DNA of 64,000 nt from an uncultured Collinsella sp. (GCA_958403385.1 CATXXC010000011.1:1-64000); one strand, 5' to 3'. Counted from the stretch's first letter, positions 1 to 8,892 are shown. Program-made: numbers and translations. The notes: generated by a model from the sequence alone, not told the origin.

Positions 1-84
1 AACGATATGGCACCGTGGGGACACATGTATGTCAATCCTGGTCTAACAGAGCCTTCAATTATCATTTGGCTGCCCGCTGGCTAA
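1..84 (+). CDS. C-terminal end of an unidentified protein (partial)
   Basis: The first 84 bases are open in frame 1 and end in TAA at 82-84. The 27 encoded residues look protein-like and end in IIIWLPAG. The stop codon lies inside the left arm of the inverted repeat that starts at 81. The rest of the gene is outside the window, so no function can be given. The reading could be accidental because it is so short. Confidence 0.35.
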   Translation, partial: NDMAPWGHMYVNPGLTEPSIIIWLPAG

Positions 85-203
85 GTGAGTAGACTTTTTT
101 GGAAATGCCGAGCACCCAACATATTTGCCTCAATAAAACCGCTGGTCACGGACTTGTGCTTTGTCGGTGTGGTCCGGGATTCGGTAAAAGTCTACTCACT
201 TAG
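81..203. repeat. Palindromic intergenic element with perfect 18-bp arms
   Basis: The arm at 81-98 (CTAAGTGAGTAGACTTTT) is the exact reverse complement of 186-203. The 87-bp interior has no gene. The element lies between the end of the partial first gene and the convergent flippase gene. It could fold as a long hairpin in RNA, or be a small non-autonomous mobile unit. Confidence 0.75.
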
Positions 204-273
204 TTTTGCGTGTCCGCAACGAGACTCCAGCCGGGGTGATTCCACCGCAAATTAGCTTCTCCCATCGCCGCAA

Positions 274-1854
274 TTAGGCGCCGTACGGATTCCGGTCCCT
301 CTCTATGCGTTGGCGGATGTGGGCGTACTCGATAATCAACAGTACCAGCAGTAGGGCCATGATGGCTAGGTAGCTCACGACGGCGCCCATCAGGCCGAGC
401 AGATTGATCAGAATCACCGGGAGCACCACGCTCACGGCAAAGCAGATCAGGTAGATCTTGGTGACATCTCCAGCGTGGCGCAGCACCGTGATGATGGCGT
501 AGATAAAGTCGATGGCCGCGGTGACGCCGCCGGCGACGACCATCAGCAGCGCCAGCGTACGGTAGCGTTCAAAGCTGAGACCGTACATAAAGCTCATGAG
601 GGGAATACCGGGACCTGCCATAAATGCGGCGCACACGCCGGTGATGACCACGATCAGCGCCATAACGGCAACAATAATCAGGTCAAAGCGGCGACGCTTG
701 CGCGGATTCGCCCAAATGCTCGACAGACGCAGGAGCTGCGGTTTATAGATAAATCCAATGCTCAACAAAATTCCCTGCGCCGGAAAGAACAGGGCATTAA
801 AGTACAGCTGATACTTGTAGGCCAGCGCGCCTTCCATCACGAACTTGGGCATGCTCTCGATAAGGTTAAACAGGAACAGTGCGCCAAAGAGCGGGGCGCA
901 CTGGATAAACAGGTGGCCAGCCTCGCGCAGGCTCATGCGGCGTGATTTTTCGGTCTCGAGCAGGGCGAGCGGGGCGGTGACCAGCACGAGCGAGGCAATC
1001 GCGGCGATGCCCATGGCCATGGCCGCGATGGGCATGCTGCGCGTGAGGAACAGTGCCACGCTAAAGACCGCGATGACGCCGGCGGAACGCAGCGTTTGGC
1101 TCATGCCGGCCAAATAGAGCTTGTCGGCCTGCTGCAGGCGGCCCTCGTACACGTCGGCGATGCCGTCGATCACCTTATAGAGGTAGACGCCCAGGCCGAT
1201 CGTGGCCATCTGCGCATCGTAGCCGCGTGCGCTGCTGTACGTGAGGCCGCATCCTAGTGCGAGCGCTCCGCAAAGCCAACGGTTGAGCTGGTAGGAGGCG
1301 AAGGAGGTTTTTTCGTCGATGTCCGAGACCTGAAAGTTGCGCACGCCGTAGTTGCACGCGATCATGATGAGCGTGCCGGTAACAAAGGCGATGGAGAACT
1401 TGCCGGCCTCCTCGGCGCCCACGAGCTGCGTCGACACAATGGTGAGCAGCGGAAACGCCATGCCCCATACGGCGGTGCCCAGGGTGTTCCAAAGATAGTC
1501 GTGACTGGTGGCGTGCTCCTCGTATTCCGCTTCCTGCATGGAGAAGCCGCCGCCGTAGACGGCGCCGAGCAGACGGTTCCACCAAGCGTTGACCATGCGG
1601 CGGACGGGGCCGGGCTTGCGATCGCGTTCGCGCCGGCGACGTGTGGCTTGGCTGCTATCGGGCCCGCCGGCGTTGCGCTGACTCAGCTCTTGGATGCGTG
1701 CGAGTTCCTCGGCAGTGTGCGAGGCAGGGAAGAGGCCGTTCTCGATGCGGCCGCCCTGGGCCTTCGCGGCGCCGTCCTTCGATGCAGCGGGGTTGGAGGT
1801 GCCGTTGCGGCGGGCGATGGCGCGGCGAATGCTATCGAGGGGCGTGATACTCAA
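274..1854 (-). CDS. Polysaccharide flippase-like membrane protein (Wzx/MATE-type)
   Basis: The 526-residue protein has a basic, soluble N-terminus of about 110 residues followed by about 12 hydrophobic segments running to the C-terminus. That is the layout of polysaccharide biosynthesis flippases of the MOP superfamily. Such proteins move lipid-linked sugars or similar lipids across the cytoplasmic membrane. The start is a TTG preceded by AAAGGA seven bases upstream. It stands alone, divergent from the lactate permease gene. No sugar-specific partner is adjacent, so the substrate is unknown; the long N-terminal tail is unusual for the family. Family assignment rests on hydropathy and general resemblance, not on a diagnostic motif. 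Confidence 0.65.
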   Translation of the reverse strand: MSITPLDSIRRAIARRNGTSNPAASKDGAAKAQGGRIENGLFPASHTAEELARIQELSQRNAGGPDSSQATRRRRERDRKPGPVRRMVNAWWNRLLGAVYGGGFSMQEAEYEEHATSHDYLWNTLGTAVWGMAFPLLTIVSTQLVGAEEAGKFSIAFVTGTLIMIACNYGVRNFQVSDIDEKTSFASYQLNRWLCGALALGCGLTYSSARGYDAQMATIGLGVYLYKVIDGIADVYEGRLQQADKLYLAGMSQTLRSAGVIAVFSVALFLTRSMPIAAMAMGIAAIASLVLVTAPLALLETEKSRRMSLREAGHLFIQCAPLFGALFLFNLIESMPKFVMEGALAYKYQLYFNALFFPAQGILLSIGFIYKPQLLRLSSIWANPRKRRRFDLIIVAVMALIVVITGVCAAFMAGPGIPLMSFMYGLSFERYRTLALLMVVAGGVTAAIDFIYAIITVLRHAGDVTKIYLICFAVSVVLPVILINLLGLMGAVVSYLAIMALLLVLLIIEYAHIRQRIERDRNPYGA

Positions 1855-2033
1855 AGCGGAGTCCTTTCTATTGCTGCGCTTTAGTATAGACGCGACGGTG
1901 TTCGCTCGTGTTTTTGAACAGGTTGTTCAATAATTTCAGCAGGCGGCTGTAATTTGTCGGTAAACGTGCGGTATCCTGTTGAATTTTGTGACACCCCCGA
2001 TGCCGCCCACGCGGCACCAAGGAGCTTCTACCT

Positions 2034-3605
2034 ATGGACGTCGCCGCATTCTTACTGGCTCTTGTGCCGATTATTTGGCTGGTCGTGATGCTGCTGTGCT
2101 TTAAATGGCCAGCTTGGAAGGCCGCTATCGGATCGTTTGTCCTTTCGTGCTTGCTTGCCTTCGCATGGTGGCACCTGCCGGCAGCGCAGATCGCGACCGC
2201 CTCGCTCGAAGGCTTTTTGATGGCCCTGTGGCCCATCGTCCCGGTGATCATCGCCGCGGTATTCACGTATAACCTGTGCGTTCGCACGGGCGCCATGGAT
2301 GTGATCGGCAGCATGATCACCTCCATCAGCAGCGACCGCCGTCTGCTGGCGCTGCTCGTGGCTTGGTGCTTCGGTGGCTTTATGGAGGGCATGGCCGGCT
2401 TCGGTACCGCTGTCGCCATTCCCGCCGGCATGCTCGCAGGCCTGGGCTTTGAGGCCGTGCCCGCCGTGCTTATCTGCCTGCTGGCCAACGGCGTGCCCAC
2501 GCCCTACGGCTCCATCGGCATCCCCACGGTGTCCGTTGCCGACCTGGTGGGTCTGGATTCCCTTCACCTGGCGACCGTTCAGCTGGTGCAACTCGCACCG
2601 TTCTTTGTGGTGATGCCGCTATTTATTGTGCTGGTTGCGGGCCGTGTTGCCGATGACCAGGGCAATGCCGCGAGTGTGGGCGAGCGCCTGCACGGTGTTG
2701 CCGGCGTGGCGTTGCTCTCCGGCGTGTCGTTTGTCGGTGCAGCTCTGGTCGTTGCCATGTTTGTGGGCCCCGAGCTGGCCGTGGTCGTAGGATCCATCGT
2801 TTCGCTCGCACTGACAGCTGTGCTTGCCATGCGTGCCGAGAAGTCGGGACATCTGGACGCGCGCTTCCATATGAATATCGAGGCCAGCGAACAGCTCACC
2901 GTTAAGTCGGCGCTTTCGGCCTGGTCGTGCTTCATCCTGATCTTTGTGTTGCTGCTAGGCACGTCTAATCTGGTGCCCGCTGTACATGCCGCGCTCGCGC
3001 CGTTTGCGAGCCATGTGCAGGTGTATTGCGGTGAGAATCCCGGTACACTTACGTTTTCGTGGATCAACACGCCGGGCGTCTGGATTTTCCTGGCGGCGTT
3101 TGTCGGCGGCGCCATTCAGGGTGCTTCGCCGCGCATGATGGGCGAGGTGCTGGTCGCGACTGTGAGGCAGATGACGCCGACGGTGATCACGATGCTTTCG
3201 GTACTGGGCTGCGCCAAGGTGATGGGCTATGCTGGCATGATTTCGTCGATCAGTGCGTTTTGCATTGCGGTCGCTGGCGGTCTGTACCCGATTCTGGCTC
3301 CGTGGCTCGGCGCGGTCGGTGCGTTCGTGACCGGTTCGGGCACGTCTTCGGGCATGTTGTTTGGTCCCATTCAGAGCCAGGCTGCCACCGCGCTGGGTGT
3401 GAGCGACTACTGGATGGTCGCGTTGAACGCCCTGGGCGTCGCCGCCGGTAAGATGATCTCGCCGCAGACGCTCGCGATTGGCCTGGCTGCCGTCCACGTG
3501 CGCGGCAAGGATGCTGAGCTCCTGGGCGCCGTCCTGCCCTACGCCGCCGGCATGCTGGTCCTGATGAGCGCCATAGCCATGCTCGGCCAAAACCTGCCGC
3601 TGTAG
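2034..3605 (+). CDS. L-lactate permease family transporter
   Basis: The 523-residue protein is almost entirely hydrophobic, with about 12-14 membrane segments. It resembles LctP/LldP permeases, including the conserved stretch GFMEGMAGFGTAVAIPAG near residues 117-134 and a glycine/serine-rich loop near residue 440 (TGSGTSSG). These carriers move lactate or glycolate with protons across the cytoplasmic membrane. AAGGAG lies upstream of the ATG. No lactate dehydrogenase or lactate-utilisation operon is adjacent, so import for growth and export of fermentation lactate are both possible. A cluster of palindromic repeats begins at its stop codon. Confidence 0.85.
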   Translation: MDVAAFLLALVPIIWLVVMLLCFKWPAWKAAIGSFVLSCLLAFAWWHLPAAQIATASLEGFLMALWPIVPVIIAAVFTYNLCVRTGAMDVIGSMITSISSDRRLLALLVAWCFGGFMEGMAGFGTAVAIPAGMLAGLGFEAVPAVLICLLANGVPTPYGSIGIPTVSVADLVGLDSLHLATVQLVQLAPFFVVMPLFIVLVAGRVADDQGNAASVGERLHGVAGVALLSGVSFVGAALVVAMFVGPELAVVVGSIVSLALTAVLAMRAEKSGHLDARFHMNIEASEQLTVKSALSAWSCFILIFVLLLGTSNLVPAVHAALAPFASHVQVYCGENPGTLTFSWINTPGVWIFLAAFVGGAIQGASPRMMGEVLVATVRQMTPTVITMLSVLGCAKVMGYAGMISSISAFCIAVAGGLYPILAPWLGAVGAFVTGSGTSSGMLFGPIQSQAATALGVSDYWMVALNALGVAAGKMISPQTLAIGLAAVHVRGKDAELLGAVLPYAAGMLVLMSAIAMLGQNLPL

Positions 3606-3744
3606 TCGGCACTTAGGGACGTTCCTTATGTGCCGGCACTTTGGGAACGTTCCTAAGTGCCGGCATCCGGGGACACTCCTTGAATGTTGTCTGTTCAAGA
3701 GTGTCCCCAATGACTAGTCGTTTAAAAGCGTCCCTAACGACTAG
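3604..3744. repeat. Composite of palindromic intergenic repeats (family B)
   Basis: Several inverted repeats sit side by side directly after the permease stop codon: 3632-3641 with 3655-3664 (GCCGGCACTT arms), 3669-3684 with 3694-3708 (GGGGACACT arms), and 3714-3722 with 3736-3744 (CTAGTCGTT arms). An imperfect copy of the first type precedes them. Fragments recur at 16389-16440 and 23045-23076, so these are dispersed repeat modules. They may also end transcription of the permease gene. Confidence 0.8.
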
Positions 3745-3883
3745 GCCGCTTGCCTGCGATTTTTGACCGTTGGGCGGGCGCTTCGCCGTTGCCGCAAAAA
3801 CGTTTTTGCATATCGGGTACAACGGGCTTTACGTGAGTAAAGTGCGCGCCGCGTCCACGTGTCGCGCTTTTAAAGGAGGCCCC

Positions 3884-5554
3884 ATGCCTGGTGTTACCCC
3901 TGCAGAAGTTCTGTCCAACTTTGGTATTGCGCTGGTCGAAGATCCCGCCGAGAATCAGCCCCGTCTGCTGGTCGATCTATCCGCCGCGGAGCTCGTCGAG
4001 CACGCCATCCGCCGCGAAGAAGGCCGCATGGCATCCAACGGCGCGCTGGTGATCGAGACGGGGGAGCGCACTGGTCGTTCCCCCAATGACCGCTTTATCG
4101 TTGACACCCCCGATGTTCACGACAAGATTGCCTGGGGTGCCGTCAACCGCCCGCTTTCTGCCGAGAGCTACGAGGCCATCAAGGCCGGTATCGTCAACTA
4201 CCTCAACGAGCGCGATGTGTTCGTCACTCGCGGTATGGCCGGTGCCGATCGCAACCATACGCGTCGCCTGCTTGTCGCCTGCGAGCGTGCCAGCCAAGCG
4301 CTCTTTATTAAGCAGATGCTCGCCCGCCCGCTTGCCCGTGAAATCGCACGCACCGGCGAGCCGGACTTCTGCGTGCTCGCCGCTCCCGGCTACCAGTGCG
4401 ATCCCGCCATTAAGGGCCTCAACTCCAGCGCCGCCGTGGTCATCAACTTCCAGGAGCGCGTGATTTTGGTTGCCGGCACCGGTTACTCCGGCGAAATCAA
4501 AAAGTCCATCTTCAGCGTCATGAATTACCTGCTGCCCGTCGAGGACGACGTGCTACCCATGCACTGCTCGGCCAGCATGGATCCCGTCACGCACGAGACC
4601 GTCGTGTTCTTTGGCCTTTCGGGCACGGGCAAGACCACGCTTTCGGCCAACCCCACGCGGCTGCTGATCGGCGACGACGAGCACGGTTGGTCCGACATGG
4701 GCATCTTCAACATCGAAGGTGGCTGCTACGCCAAATGCGAGGGCCTGGACGCGTTCCACGAGCCCGAGATCTTCAACGCTGTCCGCTTTGGCGCGATCTG
4801 CGAAAACGTGGTGCTCGACGAGAACCGCAAGCCCAACTACGACGACATCTCGATCACGCACAACACGCGCGTGGCATACCCTGTGGAGCACATTCCCAAC
4901 GCGTGGACCAAGGGCATGGGCACCACTCCAAGCGTCGTGCTCTTCCTGACCTGCGATGCCTTTGGCGTGCTGCCGCCCATCTCGCGCCTGACGGCCGACG
5001 CCGCCATGTATCACTTTGTGACGGGCTTTACGGCCAAGATCCCCGGCACCGAGGTCGGCGTCACCGAGCCCACGCCCACGTTCTCTTCGCTGTTTGGCGA
5101 GCCGTTTATGCCGCTCGACCCCATGGTCTATGCCAAGATGCTCGGTGAGCGCATCGCAGACGGCCGCACGCGTGTGTACCTGGTCAACACCGGCTGGATC
5201 GGCGGCGGCTACGGCGTGGGTCATCGCATCGAGCTTGCCTACACGCGCGCCCTGGTGGCCCGCGCCCTCGACGGTACCATCGAGGACAGCGAGTTCGTGC
5301 ACGACGACATCTTTAACGTCGACATTCCCACCACGTGCCACGGCGTACCCGACGGCATCCTGGTGCCGCGCCAGTATTGGCAGAACACCGCTCGCTACGA
5401 CGAGGCCGCGCACAACTTGGCCGTGATGTTCGAGGAGAACTTCGAGAAGAAGTACTCGCACCTGCCCGAGTCCGTGAAGGCCGCCGGTCCGCACGCTCAG
5501 GTGCACGCCGACGCCCGTCATCGCGGCCACGGCCTGCTGGGACTTCGCCACTAG
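3884..5554 (+). CDS. pckA: Phosphoenolpyruvate carboxykinase (ATP)
   Basis: The enzyme interconverts oxaloacetate plus ATP and PEP plus CO2 plus ADP in the cytoplasm. In anaerobic gut bacteria it often runs toward oxaloacetate, conserving energy on the way to succinate. The 556-residue length is close to the family norm of about 530-540. The kinase-1 loop GLSGTGKTT lies near residue 244, followed by the kinase-2 region GDDEHGW. The N-terminal substrate-binding signature RTGRSPNDR is also present. The ATG at 3884 is chosen because AAAGGAGG lies directly upstream; a longer in-frame opening from 3770 has no comparable signal. It is probably monocistronic, with repeat hairpins on both sides. Confidence 0.95.
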   Translation: MPGVTPAEVLSNFGIALVEDPAENQPRLLVDLSAAELVEHAIRREEGRMASNGALVIETGERTGRSPNDRFIVDTPDVHDKIAWGAVNRPLSAESYEAIKAGIVNYLNERDVFVTRGMAGADRNHTRRLLVACERASQALFIKQMLARPLAREIARTGEPDFCVLAAPGYQCDPAIKGLNSSAAVVINFQERVILVAGTGYSGEIKKSIFSVMNYLLPVEDDVLPMHCSASMDPVTHETVVFFGLSGTGKTTLSANPTRLLIGDDEHGWSDMGIFNIEGGCYAKCEGLDAFHEPEIFNAVRFGAICENVVLDENRKPNYDDISITHNTRVAYPVEHIPNAWTKGMGTTPSVVLFLTCDAFGVLPPISRLTADAAMYHFVTGFTAKIPGTEVGVTEPTPTFSSLFGEPFMPLDPMVYAKMLGERIADGRTRVYLVNTGWIGGGYGVGHRIELAYTRALVARALDGTIEDSEFVHDDIFNVDIPTTCHGVPDGILVPRQYWQNTARYDEAAHNLAVMFEENFEKKYSHLPESVKAAGPHAQVHADARHRGHGLLGLRH

Positions 5555-5569
5555 CGTCGCCTCAGACCC

Positions 5570-5611
5570 AAAACCACCATAAAGGGGACAGGCACCTTTG
5601 TGGTGGTTTTA
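5570..5611 (-). repeat. Family A palindromic repeat, copy 1 (likely terminator)
   Basis: Near-perfect hairpin of AAACCACCA...TGGTGGTTT type with the conserved core GGGGACAGGCACC, lying 16 bp after the pckA stop codon. This copy is inverted relative to the other five. The stem followed by a T-rich run could end transcription. Confidence 0.85.
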
Positions 5612-5781
5612 CTCGCGCGGATGACTCGGGTTACAATACGCCTAACATATCGCTCCCTTCTCCGGATGGGGGCAGCGTAAGCGCTCTTGTGGCGGCACCG
5701 TAGGACTTTGAAGGTGGCCGTCGTAAGGGCGCTTTTTGTTTAGGCACCCGGGCTCGGGCGCATGCTATGAAGGGAGAGCAC

Positions 5782-6501
5782 ATGAAGAGTTTCGTTGCCG
5801 AGGATTCGTTTTGGGAGCTATTTCCGCAGGCGGCTGTCGGTGTTGTGGTCGTAAAGGGCATGAAGCCCGCGGCTCAGATTCCTCAAGAGGACGTGGACGC
5901 GATTGCGACGTTGCTCGACCGCGCCAATATCGACGCGGAGCGTCATCTGACCAGCGATACTATCAGCGAGAATGCGCCGGTTAAGGCATGGCGCGAGGCA
6001 TATCGCCTATTCAAGACCAAGAAGGGCGCGCGTTGCTCAATTGAGAACCTGCTCAAGCGCGTGCTCAAAGGCAAGCCGGTGGGCCACATTACGCCCGCGG
6101 TGGACATCTACAACACGGTGTCGCTGTCCTACGCGCTGCCCGTGGGAGGCGAGGATCTGCATGCGATCGAGGGGGACCTTCGCCTGAAGGTGACCGACGG
6201 TGGCGATGCGTTCTTGCCGCTTGGCGAGGAGGCGGACGATCCGACGCTGCCCGGCGAGCTCGCCTACATCGACGATGCGGGCGCTGTGTGCCGCTGCTGG
6301 AACTGGCGCGACGGCGTTCGAACGGCGCTGTCCGATGATTCGGCCGATGCGTTCCTGGCGATTGAGTGCGTGGAGCCCGAGCGGATGGGGGATTGCCAGG
6401 CTGCGATCGATCGCTTAGCCGAGCTGCTTGAGCGCTATCTGGGAGCGACGGTTGTCATTAAGACGCTTGTGACCCGCGACAATCCTTGCGTGGAGCTGTA
6501 G
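5782..6501 (+). CDS. B3/B4 tRNA-binding domain-containing protein
   Basis: The 239-residue protein resembles stand-alone B3/B4 domain proteins. These are related to the editing module of the phenylalanyl-tRNA synthetase beta chain and are thought to check or bind aminoacyl-tRNA or amino acids. Supporting segments include VKAWREAYRLFKTKKGARCS and the following IENLLKRVLKGKPVGHI region around residues 75-110. No membrane segment or signal peptide is seen. The ATG at 5782 is preferred over 5767 because AAGGGAGAG lies just before it. It has its own 3' family A hairpin, so it is probably monocistronic. The precise substrate is unknown. Confidence 0.75.
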   Translation: MKSFVAEDSFWELFPQAAVGVVVVKGMKPAAQIPQEDVDAIATLLDRANIDAERHLTSDTISENAPVKAWREAYRLFKTKKGARCSIENLLKRVLKGKPVGHITPAVDIYNTVSLSYALPVGGEDLHAIEGDLRLKVTDGGDAFLPLGEEADDPTLPGELAYIDDAGAVCRCWNWRDGVRTALSDDSADAFLAIECVEPERMGDCQAAIDRLAELLERYLGATVVIKTLVTRDNPCVEL

Positions 6502-6530
6502 CGGCGCCTGCGGATCATGTTCGCCGGCCC

Positions 6531-6571
6531 AAACCACCACAAAGGTGCCTGTCCTCTTTGTGGTGGTTTTT
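6531..6571 (+). repeat. Family A palindromic repeat, copy 2 (likely terminator)
   Basis: AAACCACCACAAAGG arm, core TGCCTGTCC, then CTTTGTGGTGGTTTTT. It starts 29 bp after the stop codon of the B3/B4 protein gene and ends in a T run, as an intrinsic terminator would. Confidence 0.85.
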
Positions 6572-6674
6572 ATGTTGATGGGTTAACAAATAGGGCGTGC
6601 AGGGCTGCCGGCCGTTAAGTACGGCTAAGATGTTTACCCGTTAGCATTATGCAAGCGAAAGGCGGTCGTCTCCC

Positions 6675-7124
6675 ATGCAGCAGAGCGACGAGACACGTTT
6701 CGAGGACTTTGTCGGACTGATCAGCGGACTCTACAAGGAGATCCAGCGCATTAAGACGTCTGAGGGCGCAAGGCTGGGTCTCAAGGGCTCCGACGTTATG
6801 TGCCTGTACTATCTTGAGCGCAGCAAGGACGGCCTGACTGGCGCCGACCTGGCTCGCATGGCAGGCGTGACCCGCGCCGCCGTCTCGCGTACGCTCGCGC
6901 ATCTGGAGGAGGGTGGCTACGTCGAGGTCGATGATTCGGGCGATGCCGCCGTTAAGTATCGTGCTCCGGTGCGCCTGACCGCTCTGGGCGGCGAGAGCAT
7001 GAGCGAGGCGGACCGCATCATTCGCGAGGTGCTCGATACCACCGGTAAGGCTATGGGTGTGGAGCAGCGCGAGCAGATGTATGCGTCGCTGCGCACGATT
7101 CTCAACACCCTGCGCGAGATCTAA
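6675..7124 (+). CDS. MarR-family transcriptional regulator
   Basis: The 149-residue protein is of MarR length. A winged helix-turn-helix spans roughly residues 35-95, including LTGADLARMAGVTRAAVSRT as the recognition region and a following wing. Flanking helices would form the dimer interface. Members bind palindromic operators as dimers and respond to small ligands. The gene lies just upstream of the degV-like gene on the same strand, so it may regulate that gene or itself. No clear operator was identified in the 110 bases before the start. Confidence 0.85.
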   Translation: MQQSDETRFEDFVGLISGLYKEIQRIKTSEGARLGLKGSDVMCLYYLERSKDGLTGADLARMAGVTRAAVSRTLAHLEEGGYVEVDDSGDAAVKYRAPVRLTALGGESMSEADRIIREVLDTTGKAMGVEQREQMYASLRTILNTLREI

Positions 7125-7243
7125 GGCCGCCAAGGCATTTGCTTCCAATTAACAACTGCATAGTCCCGTTTGAGCGCGTATGCCGTGCCGGGGCATTGCT
7201 GTCAAAAATCCCTGCGCGGGACCTGCGCAAGAAAGGATTCGCT

Positions 7244-8098
7244 ATGTCCATTCGTATTATTACCGATTCCGCGAGCGATATGTCGCCGGCTGAGCACCCC
7301 GCTCTGCGTGTTCTGCCGCTGTCCGTCACCTTTGGCACCGATGTGTACATGGATGGCGTCGACATCGATCACCAGCGCTTTTACGAGATGCTCGTGGAGC
7401 GCGATGAGCTGCCCAAGACCGGCCAGGTCAACCCGTACGCGTTTTCGCAGGCGATTGCCGAGGCGCGTGAAGCCGGCGATGAGGCTGTGATTATTACCGT
7501 GGGCGCTAAGCTATCAGGCACCAATCAGAGTGCCCGTACCGCACTTGCCGAGGCGCCGGGCGGCGACGTGTACGTGGTAGACAGCAACAACGTCACCCTG
7601 GGTGAGCGCGTTCTGGTCGAGTATGCCCTGCGCCTGGTGGACGAGGGCCGTAGTGCGGCCCAGATCGCGGCGGCCGTCGAGGCCGTCCGTGGCCGCGTGG
7701 TCGTCATCGGCCTGCTCGAGACGCTGGAGTATCTGGTGCGCGGCGGTCGTCTGTCTGCTGCGGCCGGCGCTGTGGGCACGCTGCTCAATGTGAAGCCCGT
7801 GGTGGCTGTCGAGGACGGCCTTATCGTGCAGCTGGGCAAGGCGCGCGGTTCCAAGAACGGCCGCAACCTGCTGAACCAAAAGGTCGAAAAGTCAGGCGGC
7901 ATCGACTTTTCCATGCCGCTGGCGCTGGGCTATACGGGCCTTTCGGATGCGGTGCTCAAGAAGTATGTCGAGGACAGCGCGGCACTGTGGGCTGGCCACA
8001 CCGAGGGCGAACTGCCCGTTCACACCATTGGCGCCACCATCGGCACCCACGTAGGCCCCGGCGCCGTAGCCGTAGCCTTCTTCCAGCCCGCCAACTAA
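7244..8098 (+). CDS. DegV family fatty-acid-binding protein
   Basis: The 284-residue protein opens with the DegV signature RIITDSASDMS and continues over the whole family length. DegV/FakB proteins bind a fatty acid and present it to the kinase FakA for phosphorylation, feeding exogenous fatty acids into phospholipid synthesis. No fakA gene is visible here. Ligand-contact segments such as GAKLSGT (about residue 86) and LEYLVRGGRLS (about residue 160) are recognisable. The ATG at 7244 is chosen for the upstream AAGAAAGGA; the open frame extends 35 codons further back without a good ribosome binding site. Confidence 0.9.
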   Translation: MSIRIITDSASDMSPAEHPALRVLPLSVTFGTDVYMDGVDIDHQRFYEMLVERDELPKTGQVNPYAFSQAIAEAREAGDEAVIITVGAKLSGTNQSARTALAEAPGGDVYVVDSNNVTLGERVLVEYALRLVDEGRSAAQIAAAVEAVRGRVVVIGLLETLEYLVRGGRLSAAAGAVGTLLNVKPVVAVEDGLIVQLGKARGSKNGRNLLNQKVEKSGGIDFSMPLALGYTGLSDAVLKKYVEDSAALWAGHTEGELPVHTIGATIGTHVGPGAVAVAFFQPAN

Positions 8099-8110
8099 CC
8101 GACCTGCCAT

Positions 8111-8149
8111 AAACCACCACAAAGGTGCCTGTCCCCTTTGCGGTGGTTT
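8111..8149 (+). repeat. Family A palindromic repeat, copy 3
   Basis: Hairpin 12 bp after the degV-like stop codon, with the same AAACCACCACAAAGGTGCCT left half and a right arm with C in place of T (CTTTGCGGTGGTTTA), which keeps a G-C or G-U style pairing. Confidence 0.85.
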
Positions 8150-8178
8150 ATGCTTTTCAGGGTGGAAGGGAGCGAGCA

Positions 8179-8499
8179 ATGGCGTCTGAGGGCTTTTTTG
8201 AGCGGGTGTACGAGGTAGTCGAGCAGATCCCTGAGGGGATGGTCGCCACGTATGGTCAGGTGGCGCTGCTTGCCGGTCGTCCACGAAGCGCGCGGTACGT
8301 GGGGTATGCGTTGCACAGCAATCCGCGCCCCGGCGAGATTCCCTGTCACCGCGTGGTGTTTGCCGACGGGCGCATATGCGAGGGTTTTGCTTTTGGCGGC
8401 CCCGGTGCTCAGCGTGAGCTCTTAATGGGGGAGGGCGTGACGTTTACCGATCCCATGCACGTCGATTTGGGCGCCTGTCGCTGGCCTGCCGGACTCTAA
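8179..8499 (+). CDS. Single-domain MGMT/Ogt-like DNA alkyltransferase
   Basis: The 106-residue protein matches only the C-terminal active-site domain of O6-alkylguanine-DNA alkyltransferase. The motif IPCHRV places the alkyl-accepting cysteine at residue 56. Alkyltransferase-like (ATL) proteins replace this cysteine with tryptophan, so this protein may still accept alkyl groups, unlike true ATLs. The N-terminal RNase H-like domain is missing. A conserved-type segment GYALHSNPRPGEIPCH carries the DNA-binding and active-site region. ATG 8179 follows GGAAGGGAG and excludes the upstream codons that overlap the repeat. Family A hairpins lie on both sides. Confidence 0.85.
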   Translation: MASEGFFERVYEVVEQIPEGMVATYGQVALLAGRPRSARYVGYALHSNPRPGEIPCHRVVFADGRICEGFAFGGPGAQRELLMGEGVTFTDPMHVDLGACRWPAGL

Positions 8500-8515
8500 C
8501 AGCTCCGCCATGGCC

Positions 8516-8556
8516 AAAACCACCACAAAGGTGCCTGTCCCCTTTGCGGTGGTTTT
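8516..8556 (+). repeat. Family A palindromic repeat, copy 4
   Basis: Hairpin 16 bp after the alkyltransferase stop codon, nearly identical to copy 3, including the C-for-T change in the right arm and the TGCCTGTCCCC core, with a T run at the end. Confidence 0.85.
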
Positions 8557-8640
8557 CCGTTGTAGGTTTACCGGGGTTAACTTATGGAGAAGCTATGGCG
8601 GCGCATATTGACGCTAGAAAGTAAACCATGGTGAACTATA

Positions 8641-8790
8641 TTGGTTTCAGCAACGGAGCAGGCAATAGGCGATGAAAAAGCCTGCCCTGTTGAGTTTGAT
8701 TCGCATTCCTCCCCTCTGTGCGATTCAACGGTGTACTTCGGGAACAGGCCCGCTGGCAACTATCTGCCAGCGGGCCTGTTCCTGTTTGTC
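8641..8790 (+). ncRNA. Candidate structured RNA ending in a strong hairpin
   Basis: The 393-bp gap between convergent genes (8500-8892) has no convincing protein gene. It has two strong RNA-like structures on the plus strand. The first is a stem pairing 8651-8656 and 8658-8663 with 8680-8685 and 8687-8692. The second is a perfect 18-bp stem (8741-8758 with 8765-8782, 6-base loop) followed by TGTTTGTC, terminator-like. An imperfect third stem lies between them. No known RNA class was recognised. The opposite strand, downstream of trpS, is possible; the last hairpin could also end trpS transcription. Confidence 0.4.
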
Positions 8791-8892
8791 GGGGGAGTGC
8801 GATGGACGGAGCCGAAGCGGTCCGGTTCCAAAAAAGGCGGACGCCGTAGCGCCCGCCCTATAGCAATCGAAAGCTCAAGCCAGCAGATCGGT

